From Sipunculus nudus (Eukaryota; Annelida; Sipuncula; Golfingiida; Sipunculidae), in the NCBI GenBank assembly GCA_026874595.1, contig CM049316.1:59221676-59285675 (forward strand): DNA of 64,000 nucleotides, written 5' to 3'. The notes under the pieces were generated by a model. That model was not told the DNA's origin and made no database searches. It saw nothing but the letters and a program-made list of their open reading frames with translations. A program made the translations under genes and the position numbers. This document shows positions 37,501-49,500 of the stretch, piece by piece; positions within the stretch are counted from its first letter, which is position 1; every line of letters starts with the position of its first letter.

Positions 37501-40500
37501 ATGGTGACGTCATAATAGATGTGACGTACTAAAGAATCACCAGCATTCATGAGACCAATGATCAAGAGCTGCTAACCTCTGTTTACAGCAAGACTTGTAT
37601 TCTATGCGCTTCACTGTTATGTCACATCACTTTATATCCTTATCCAAGGAGGATAAACAATGGCCACTTATTAGGGATGCCATGAACCATAGATATATAT
37701 GAGGTATGTCAGCCAGGCCATTGCAAAGATAATATTTATAATGGAGCAGGTACGATACAAAAATTTATGCATTTGCCTCTTTATGCAATTGGTGTAAACT
37801 TTATTTGGCAAGTTTGTCTTATGTAGAGATAATTGCGAAAAATCAGGTGGACAGGGGTGGTGGAACAGACTATAGTGTTGGGACAAATGATTAATAATAA
37901 GTAATGATCAGTCAGCTGATGCAGATGTTCTGATGATCAATCTTACATTGTCATAATCAATTACAGAGTTTTTCACTAAGGTTTGGCTTAATATAATGAC
38001 GGAAGGTGTTTTCGTGAAATTTATGCGAACAAATTTTATAACAATCTGTTTACAAATAGATTCACATCTAAATTTCCTATAGACACATGTAAGCTATAGA
38101 GTTATTAGATACATTAGCCAATAATTAGGCCTACATATTAATTAAGAGGATTAACAAGTCTATATTTGATCAAAATTTCATATTCCCAGAGGTTACCCAA
38201 TGTTTACTGATGACTGAGCATGAAATTTCCCAACATGTCTCAATAGTGACTAATAATTGATCATCAGTTGCTGATATGTTGTGAATGATTGATAATGATG
38301 CAGGAAGTGACTCCAAACACTACTTTTTCCTCAATCCTGCACAATCCTGGAAACCAAACAAAGGTATACCTTAGCTGGTGTATTAGTTCCTCTTTAGCTG
38401 TGAGTGTTTTGCAGTTCTTAATGAGATCCTTTAACCTCTGTCTGCCTCCTGTTTTCAATGATAAAGCTTCAACTGACTGGGACAGCAGTTCATCTGGCTT
38501 GTCACTGGCTCCTGATGAACTACTTCTCACAAGGTCCATGGCCTGTTGAACAATATGTATTCATATAATCAGGTCCTCATGCTGTAATCTGTTTCATCCC
38601 CTTCTGTCCACCTGTTTTTTGCTTTAAAGTTTTTTATTATACATTTTTCAAGGAAAAAATATAAATGTAGGGTACAAGATTAAAGATCCTACTTTTCAAA
38701 TTAATTAAGAAACAAATATTTTAAAATATGAAAAATCAGTCTAAATTTTACAACATATCAGACCCATTAATGGCAATCAAGTTCATTGGTTACATGCAAA
38801 AACAGGCTCAATTTACAGAAATTTATTGGCTGATATCAGGTTAAAGGAAGCAACTCATGTAAGGACACATCTAATCTGTCAGATCATTGGAAAGACTAAT
38901 AAAACATGCCAGAGAAAAATGGAAAATTATATTAAATTTTTTTATTGCCATATTAGGTTGTCACTTCCACAGGCTGATTTCTGGGATATAATTTAAAAAA
39001 TATAACGTTATCTCTGAACAAGTGACCCATGGGTCATGACACTCAGCTGACTGGGAAGAGATTCGCAAAAGGAAATTTTATCATCAGAATGGTATTATAT
39101 ACCCATTCAACTGAAGCATCAAACAGATTAACCAACAGGCCAAGATTGTGTCTGTATTTATATATCTCAAAAATAGAGAAAAAAAGTGTAAACTTTAAAA
39201 ACTAGAATACGGGTAGTCAACAAGAGACTACGTGTATTCGCCAAAATCAGAGTGGAATGGGTGAAGTGAGGCATGGATTTAGTGGCACGGGGAAGTAGAG
39301 TGAGGTGTGTGGCATATTAGCATGGATGTCTGCAGCCTAAATGTGTATGTAGGTTGTGCCACCTACCACAAATCCAGAAAGCTGTCATAAGTGGTATACA
39401 TATGCAAAATTTTAGGCAGAAAAGTCAAACCAATACATGTATATGAGTGATTTTAGCCCACGGCAGACAAACAGACAGACGCTGTGCAAAATGGTTGCAG
39501 GCAGCCCCTCCAGTTTTGTGTATGATAAAGACTAATGTGAGATCTAAACACATGCACAATTTTGGCCCAATCGGTCAAATGATTCCCGGGATATGAGCTT
39601 GGATGTCTGCAGTATAAACTAGAATGTAGGTGGCGCCACCTGTCATAAAATCAAGAAAGCTGTCCAGGATGTATAAACCTGAAAAATTTTAGGCAGTTAT
39701 GTCAAACAACTACAGAGATATGAGTGATTTTAGCCCACGGCAGACAAACAGACAGACTGTGTGCAAAAATGGTTGCAGGTGGCCCCTCCAGTTTTAAGTA
39801 TGGTGAAGACCTATGTGAGATCCATACAAATGCAAAATTTTGGCCCAATCAGTTCCCGAGATATGAGCTTGGATGACTGCAGCGTCAACTAGAATGTAGG
39901 TGGCGCCACCTGTCATAAAATCAAGAAAGCTGTCCAGGATGTATAAAACTGCAAAATATTTAGGCAGATATGTCAAACCACTGCAGAGATATGAGTGATA
40001 TTATCCCACGGCAAACAAACAGATGGACTCTGTGCAAAAATGGTTGCAGGTGGCGCCACCAGTTTTAAGAGAAAGAGCTATGTGAGATCTATACACATGC
40101 AAAATTTTGTCCAGATCAGTCAAATCCCTTCAAAAACATAGTATCCGCAAAACTTCATTTTAGCGGATACAAAAAATACCGTTGGCACCACCATTCTGCA
40201 GAAACTAATAAAAACACTTAATGGTCAATATCCATGCAAAGAATCATGCTGATCTCTGCATTAGTTGTCCTGATACTTCAGCTTTTGTATCAAATTTTCC
40301 ATTATTCTGAGGGATACTTTGGAGTCCTATAGCTTGAAAGATATGGGTAACAGAGACCTAATTTCAGGTTTCCACAGGCACTTTTCATGGGCCTCCTTGC
40401 ATGACAAGAATGAAGATTCTAGGTCCAGTTGTTACAATTTGTGCCACGTTAACAGATGTAGCACCCTTAAAGGTCTAATAAATAGAGAAAAAAATTTAAT

Positions 40501-43500
40501 AAATTGAATAAAATATAGGTGGCACCACCAGTCTGCAGAAACAGATGAAACACTCCATAAGCAATATCCATGCAAAGAATCATGTTGATCTCTGCATTAG
40601 TTGCTCAGATACTTCATCTTTTGTATCAAATTTTCCATTATTCTGAGGGATACTTCAGAGTCCTATAGCTTGAAGGATATGGGTAACAGAGACCTAATTT
40701 CAGGTTTCCACAGACACCTTTCATGGGCCTCCTTGCCTGACACGAATGAAGATTCTAGGTCTAGTTGTTACGATTTGTGCCCTGTTCACAGATAACCACA
40801 TCTTTAAAGGTCTCAAAAATAGAGAAAAAAATTCGTAAAAATTTGAAAAAAATACAGGTGGCGCACCCAGTCAGCAGAACCTGATGGAACACCTCATGAT
40901 CAATGTGTATGCAAAAAATCATGGCCATCAGTGTTGTAGTTATTGAGATACTGCAGTTTTTGTATCAAATTTTTCATTATTCTGGGGGGTATTTTGGAGC
41001 CATACAGCTTAAAGGATAAGGGTAACAGGGACCTAATTTAAGGTTTCATGGAGACTTTTCATGGGTCTCCCTGTGTGTCAAGAATGAAGATACTAGGTCC
41101 AGTTGTTATGATCTGTGCCCTGTTAACAGATGTTCATATCTTTAAAGGTCTCAAAAATAGAGAAAAATTCGTAAAAAAACCCGAACAAATACAGGTGGTG
41201 CCACCAGTCTGCAGAAACTGATGAAACACTCCATGATCAATACCCATGCAAACAAATATGGTGATCTCTGTATTTAGGTTTAGATACTTCAGCTTTTGTA
41301 TCAAATTTTCCATTATTCTGAGCTGTACTTTGGAGTGCCATAGCTCAAAGGATATGGGTAACAGAGACCTTATTTCAGGTCTCCATGGAGAATTTTCATG
41401 GGCCTGATTAATGGACCCCGGACAAAGAGTGATCGCTATAGCTCAGATGACTTTCAGTCAGCTAAGCTAAAAACAGGTTGGTGGAACAGAGTATAGTCAT
41501 CAAGGGTTTCCAAAAAAAAAAAAAACAAAAAAAACACATAAAGTCAAACTATAGTGGGTTCTGATGCATCTGCACAGTTCATGTTAAACTGATGCTACTG
41601 GAATGAGAATATAGTTGTTTAGTGAAAATCTGTGGGACTGACCAAAAGTGGTCCTAATTTACAAGTGGTTTTATCAGTCAGGTCACTTATAACCAATAGG
41701 AATGTTTTCTGTTCACTCAAGGGTGGTCTTATTAGACAGATGGTCTTTCAGACATGTTCCACTGTATTTATAAAAAGAAAGTACTAAAAAAAGTACAATA
41801 ATCAAATTAAATATTTAAGTATTTAGTCTGTGCTTAAAGATGAAAACAACCAGTCTCTCAAACATCCACACCCCCACCAAAAATACCAACATATGCCTAA
41901 ATATATAAAATAAAAAATTATATATGATATGAAAAGATATATAGTACAGTGATAGTCCACAAGTAATATCCTACCAGTAAAATTCAGGTATTCAGAGAAC
42001 ATATAACACACAGGGCAATTTCTTTTTAAATTGTATAAACATTTTACAAGGCTGACCTTTATACATCATGGATAATGCTACCTTTTCTTCCTCCTTTATC
42101 AAATTAAACTCAAAAAGTCACAGGCAAAATTGTACATTATATATCACTATTTCTGTCTTTTCCAGTCTGAAAAGTAACAGATTTCATGAACATTGAATAA
42201 TGAAAATATTTTCTCCTGACGTGTAGTCACTAAACTCAGAATCACTCAATAAATGAGGTTTCACTGCAATATTTTATTTTGGAATTCTTTTATATATAAT
42301 CAAACTTTCTGTTAATTTTTATCCATTTTATCATCTCTGAATTAATATCATCACAGATTACCGGTAGCCAACTATCCCAGGTCACTTGAACGAATCCAGT
42401 TGGCATTGGTTCATGCACCAAGTACAGGTGTGGCTTAAAATGTGGGGTTTTCCAGATCATCTTTTTTTAAGAGCATCGTGGACAGGGAACTAAAAGGTCT
42501 TGGTGAGGCTTGTATTAGACCTGCAGCTTAAGATGGAGAATTTACCGTATCCAAACCTGCTTTGCCATCACAACCAAGGACCAGGAAGGCCCCCCTTACC
42601 TGTTCAAGGGCTACGAGGTGGTAGGGAAGTCCACTTTGTTCCATGAAACCAATCACATTTTTCTTCACGTCATCTGCTTCCTTCTCCATCATGTCAAGTA
42701 TGCAGGATTCTGTAACAGTGTTGATCACTATCAGGTGTTTTAGTTCAATATTTGTCAGGAGCAGTTTAGTCAAACAAGCATTAATGTTCTAGATTATATA
42801 AGTCACTGGACACCAATGGGTACACTCCTTGTGAAATGGTCAAATTACAGTAACTAGAAATGTGCTCAGAGAGCACAGACCTCCACCAAGGCAGCACATT
42901 ACCCCCTTACTGCATTGTCAGAAATCCAGCATTTTCCATATAAAATTCCTGGATCCAGATAGTGATTCCTGAAATTTTAATCAAATTGTTCCTAGAATTG
43001 AGCTATCCAGAAAATTTCATTAAAATCTGTTAAGAACTTTTTTATAATGTTACTTAAAGACACAAAGGTAAACCAATGCCACCAAAAACATAACCTCTGC
43101 CGCTTGTCTGAGGAAACTATAACTTGTATAAAGCCAGTTCTTGTAAAGGCCACCTTTGATGACACAAGTGGCAGGAAGCTGGCACATAGCCAAGTATATT
43201 CTGGGCCATGAGAGCAGGGGAATGCAGAATTTTAGAAGCAGACCTGAAATCTATGAGTTTTCATAAGAGCAAATTTTCCATTGTAAAATAATTATTTGAT
43301 TCCTATCTGAAGGGCTTTGCCAACTTCAAGCTGTGGTTCTAAACTGTATAAAATGGGTATTTCTATATAAGGGTTGCTTTCTTACCTTCAATGTACACCA
43401 TAGTTGGCTGAAAACGTAGTTTCTTCTTAGCCCTCTTACTTAAACCCTGCAATGAGAAAATGTTTCCTTTTTGACAAAATGGTTTTGTTATCTCTGTGAT

Positions 43501-46500
43501 GAAGAAATATTTGTATAAAACATGTTTTTATATGAAAATATAATTGTTACATAGCCATATGAATGTATCATGCATTTTATGGAAAAAGGCTTTTTATTTT
43601 CATATTTTAATTTTGTGACATCAGCACAATTACATATTGCAATATAATTGATTACTAAAGTTAGTGCCTGACAGAAAATACAACTGAGCAGAAAATGATA
43701 GAAAAGTCATATCAATATGCATAATATTCAATATTTGACAAAAATGACAAAAGTTAATTACTTGCTTGAAATAAAAGCTAGTATTTAAATAACAAGCCAA
43801 CTGTACCACATTAGACAGCATGAATTAATAATGGCATCAACTTATCCTTATGCAATTTTGGCTTCAGTCAAGAAACAAAAGAAATGTGAGTTGTAACAGT
43901 CATATATGGTTTCATATACGTGGGATTAAAATTTCACCATTTTAACTTTTTCAGTGTTTTGCTAGGGTTCCATTTTTGTGATCTGACATAACCTAATTTC
44001 AGAATATAACTTTATTATTACAGGAATGAACTAGAATGGCTTTGTTTCTGCAAAAACAGATATTTGTCTCCCCCCTATGGGTCATCCCAAAACATAAGGG
44101 TAAAATATGCCCTATCTCAAATCAGTGATTCTAGATTTCAGCAGATTTGACCTTGAAGATCCTGGTCAAGGTCAGCGGGTTTCAAACTCGTCCGAGAATT
44201 TGGTAGGAACAACTGGTGTACCAATTTAAGGACGAAATGTAAAATACTTCAGAAGTCATGGGTTCACCAAAACTTTACATTTTGACATTTGACCTAGAAG
44301 ATGAGGATCAAGGTCACTGGGATTCAAACTCCTGCAAGATATCTGTAGGAACAAGATCCTGGTCAAGGTCACTGGTTTTCTAACTTCCCAAGAACTTGAT
44401 AGGAACATATGGTGTAACAACTTTGAGGACAAAATTGTTAAATACCTCAAAAGTTATGAGGTTCAAATAAATTTCACATTTTGGCAGATTTGACCTTGAA
44501 GTTGAAGGTCAAGGTTATCTGGTTTCGAAATTTGTCCGCAATTAGGGATGAACAATGAGCATTTCAAATCTTTTAGGAAAATATGCAGCCCTTCAAAAGT
44601 AATCACGTTCACAATGGCACTGAAAACAACATATCTCCCCTGAAGATAAATAATCATATCAAATATCAAATGTTACGGGCCCATAATGTTAATAGCAGAA
44701 AACTGGGAAGATCTGATACCATTTAAAATATCCATCTTTGAATATACACAACCTATTCTTATACATAATGTCAGCATTTTACTTTTCCGTTGATGATGGG
44801 ACCTCTTATTCTTGAAGGTTTGATTTTCGCAATAATTCCTCCATATGTGAATATTGCACATTTGAATCCCTCGCAAACAAGAAACAACCACAGTGTATTT
44901 GAAGGAGAGACCTGTCCAAGATGTGGTGTGCAGCTTACTTTTTGAGACTGAGTATGGAACAGTGTTTAAACTTGTTAAAAGAGAATACTGCTACAAAAAG
45001 TATTCAATTGTAATGTTGTCAAAATATGCCTGAATTTCATTGTGAAGTACCTATCTCCATTTTAAATGCAGACTTTTAGAATTATTATTCTAGGCATTTA
45101 CATCTGCTGAATTCTATTTCAGTTTGGGACAGTGACAGGGTGGTAGTACTCTCTTTCAAATTCTGTCAAATCATATTCTGGTGTAACTGAAGAACAGACA
45201 GTATTTGTTCTTGCAGGTCCTGGATGTGTTATCATATGCATTGCTAGGTCATAACACTAAAGAACCCTTTAAAGGTGCATTCATTTGTAATGCACAAATG
45301 CGGGGCACAGCCTTCCCATTGAGCCTGCAAATGCTCATGACAATGAAACATTTCACCACTCCTAAGCTGAGATTTTAAAGAAAAATATTAAAAAAAAAAA
45401 TTTCTTAATTAGGCTAAAACAAAAAAAAAAGGTATGGTTCTCAGGCATTTTTTTCAGAAATAAATGCGGGCAGGCGTTTTTTTATATTTAATTTCGATAA
45501 AAATGTCAAATGATGAGGGAAAAGCATGATAATAACAGATTTTTTTTGCTAAACAAGTAAAAGCACTACATAACAAAGGAAATTGTATGATTTTATCTTC
45601 TTGAAAGAAATGTCTGAGCGGCTGCAGCTCATAATTGGTTAGTTTCTATTAAAATCAAAATAAAAATTTTTGATGCGGGGGTTTAAAATTGATGCGGGGG
45701 TGCCTGAGAACCATACCTTTAATTTTTTTTGGCCTTATTAGACATGTAAAACAAAATTTTCAGTGGGTCCACACAGACTTGGGAAGTGAGAGTAATTACT
45801 AAGCTGATAAATTATATACCTCTTGCATTAAATGCAGAATGGCACATGATGCTGGTCCCCCAGAGAACGCAAACAGCAAGGACTCGCCATCACGTACCAC
45901 ACGACTCTTACCAAAGGCCGATCGGAACTTGTGTGTGCAGTATGACTGAAAGCAGGTCCTGCAAAATCATATCATTCACAAAAAAGTGACACAACACTGG
46001 TCATAATAAAGCCTTTCCATATGTCTCAGACAAGCAAACATAAGCGTGGAAAGGCATTTTTTTATTGTGTATCAATCAGATGGAAAGGTGAACTCCCAGA
46101 TGTTTCTCACATTACAAATAATGAAAATACATGAAAATGAAATAGTATGCAAACTAGGAAACTCCCAGCTACACTGATCCCTGTGCTATTTGGGCTTAGT
46201 AGCGCTGATGAAATCATAAAAGCTGCATGATTTGCAAAGACATAATAGAGCAGAGTATCAGTTTAAAACCCCAAGCCCTTTCCTTATTTTGTAAGGTTTA
46301 CTGGGTATTCAGGCCTATACTTACTAGTCACAGCATACATAGAAAAAATATTTCAAAGTATTGTGAACCCTACATATATATTTTGACAGCAATGATCAAA
46401 TATGGAATGTGGAGTCAGGATGGTAAATATTCTAATGAATGATCGATGACATGTTAATATCAAAAGCTTCTTTTGATATTTTTCCTTTACTCAATCCTAA

Positions 46501-49500
46501 TTATAACTTTAATATTTTCATTGAAACAATCCATATCATATTTACCTGCAAAATGGGTCTCCCTCACGGATAATGATGAACGGAGTTTCATCACATTTCA
46601 TGCACTTCTGAACATCTCTGAAACATAAACAGTGATTGTTTTTTATTTAACAGAAACTGTACAAGTATATTACATCACTCGTTAGATAACATATCCCAAT
46701 TCCTTGATCATGATAATAACATGGTCATAAACTTCATTTTGATGAATCCTGAAGAAAAATGTTCATGCATCAGACAACCTTATCAGGAAGCCACATCTAA
46801 TAAATAATCAAATAAACATCTCCATTTGACATCAAGAAACATCTTCATGTCATTAGGTCTGTGGCATCTACACTTTCATAGACTTTGATTCAGAGAGCTG
46901 TTCTGGCATCTATTTCAAGAATAACCAAAAAGGCAGTTGAACCAATCAAATGCCTTATGTAATAGTTCATGCAGACAACTGGTGTGATGTTTTGGTCAAA
47001 TGTTTATCATTAAAAGGAAGGCATCCACAATTTGACTGATCAAATAAAACCTTATAAACCTGTCCCATTTCTGGTGCATGTGTTCTTGTTAAAACAGCTT
47101 GTGGACTGTGTATTGCTTACATTTTGTTCGTTGCATTTGATCGGCAGTTATGATTTCATCCAGGAAACTTGTAGGCTTGTTTGTAACTATTAATTAATAG
47201 ATGGTAGAACAAATTGCTGAATCAAGGTCTGTGACAGCCATCAAGGGTGACCAAAATGTTAGATGTATCTGAGATTAGATATTTTAGTCACCACCCCATG
47301 TGTATTCACTAAGGTGGGATTAAAAGCTCCCGCGATTTGTATCCGTAAAAAGGAATAAATTCCATAATAATCTAGAATATCTCATTTAATTTCTAATTTA
47401 GTTATGCTTAGATAATATGCACTAATTTCTTACTTTAGATATGTTTAATCCCTTAATAATATAGAAATAGTACACTATGAGACTTCTTATGTCCCAGCAC
47501 CTGTGAGCAAAATGGCCCCTTGTCTTCTAGACTAATAATCTCCATAACTGATATTAAATGTACTTCCTGTTGGCTGTTGGCAACAGCTTGCAGTTGTTCT
47601 ATAAATATATTTGTACAAAGCTGAAAAAGATTTGATATCACAATCTCCACAGAACTGATAACACAGCTTCCTTTTCCAGAAAATATGATCATATTTTGAA
47701 CAAACACCACTTATCTCTTTAACAAATAAAAGAAAAGATAACCCACAATCCCTATGTCCAATGTGTAGTTATTAACTGAAGTTAATTCACTACGAAGCTA
47801 GATCCTAGTTCACGAAGGGGGCCCGATCCTGGGCTGAAGCAAAACTGATCACGTGGGGGGGGGGGGGGGGGGGGAGGGGTTGCAGGGAGAAGGCTTCTTC
47901 CTGTGACACTCCAACCCCCTCATCATATGAAGGATGGCTTTTATAAATATTTATAATATGGCCTCTTCCTGCAACCCCCCCCCCCCCACGTGATCAGTTA
48001 CGCTTCAGTGAACTAGTGCAACCACGATACCCGGTCGCACCAGTGGACTTGCTTCGTGCGATAGGGGTCTAGGATCGTGGCTGATTATGCCCAGTTATTT
48101 GGACAGAGGGATTAACCTGACGGAGGTCATTAATAAGATTAATGTTTAAAGCCTTGCAGACGACCGTTATTAATGAGATCAAAGTGATTAGATAGTGATC
48201 ATGATTATTCATTTCTGGTATTAATTGCCCATATACAGGGTTGGGGTTTAGGCTGCCCAAAACCTGTTTTCGGCAGGGCAGAGCCTAAACCTGCCTTTAA
48301 CTGCCTAAAATAGGTTATAACCTGCCTAAAACTGCCTTTAACTGCCTAAAACCTTACATACCCTCACCTATGACTTGCAGTTAACTATGTTTTATAGTTA
48401 CACAGCTAAATGCATTAAAGAAATATGCTCAACAAATTTAAAGTGAGGAACACTTTATTCAAACTAAATAAATTAAACCATGAAACAAAAAAAAGCAACA
48501 AATGAATACAACACTACTTCAGGTGTTCCATATGAACACATTTCTCTGACAGTTTTAGCTCATATCCCTACATCATGTTCTGAGGTCTCCCAAATCCATA
48601 ACTGCCAATTTTTATAAGAATGCTCATACAGTAAGCTAATAATCAGATACTTTGATAAAGCATTTTGATCACAATCAAGGGATTAAATTTTGTTATTTAT
48701 GCAAAAAAAGTTTTCCCGAATTTTTTAAGTTGTTCCATTTACACTGATAAATAGTCCTTTATACTTGTGTATGTTTTGTATGCCCGTAGCTTCAAATAGC
48801 AAGAGCAAAAAGATTGATCTTTTAAATTATAACAGATCTTTTATGCTAGCCATAAACTAAAAATATGATATCTTACATTATCTGATAATGAACAAGAATA
48901 TCCACTGGTTGTTTATTCCCTTAGCTAGGTCATCCTTTTGTCAAATTTTAAGATTTTGTGCACATACTTATTGTCGAGATATAATGATGGATATGCTCTG
49001 TTAACTGTTTGATGAGATTGTGAAAAGGAACCCAAATGAATCACTTTAATTAGTATAAAACTGAAAAATGTGAAAATATATTGCAGTGAATATGTTGCAA
49101 ACCACAGAATATGCATAATCACTTTAGGGCTGTGTTCAACCTAAAGGGCTGAGAAACCTCCATGTCATGGTCAGGATCCCTGACTGCATCACTCAGTAAA
49201 AAGGTTGACTCAGGAACAGTTTTCAGAGCAAGGGCTTTGATTGTATCATCCTCATCATGTATGAAAGTTTACATAAACATCTACTAAGACACAGCAGTGG
49301 GACTTATGACCATTAGGGGTCTAATGACCCCATCATCCTGATAAATAGTAATTAGCTGGTCTAATCAAGCATGGCCTTTGCCTCTGATACACTGCCTTAC
49401 AAGAGGCATACTGGAGGCTCTATTGCATCATTCCAGGTAGCAGGGAACTCATCAGCAAACAAAAGGGTCCTGATAAAGTCATTACCTTGGCCATTGAAAC

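Noticed and set aside
37107-37532. 141-codon plus-strand frame
   Set aside because: Partly inside the family E repeat, not matched as an open frame in the other copy at 25893-26500, and no recognisable domain.
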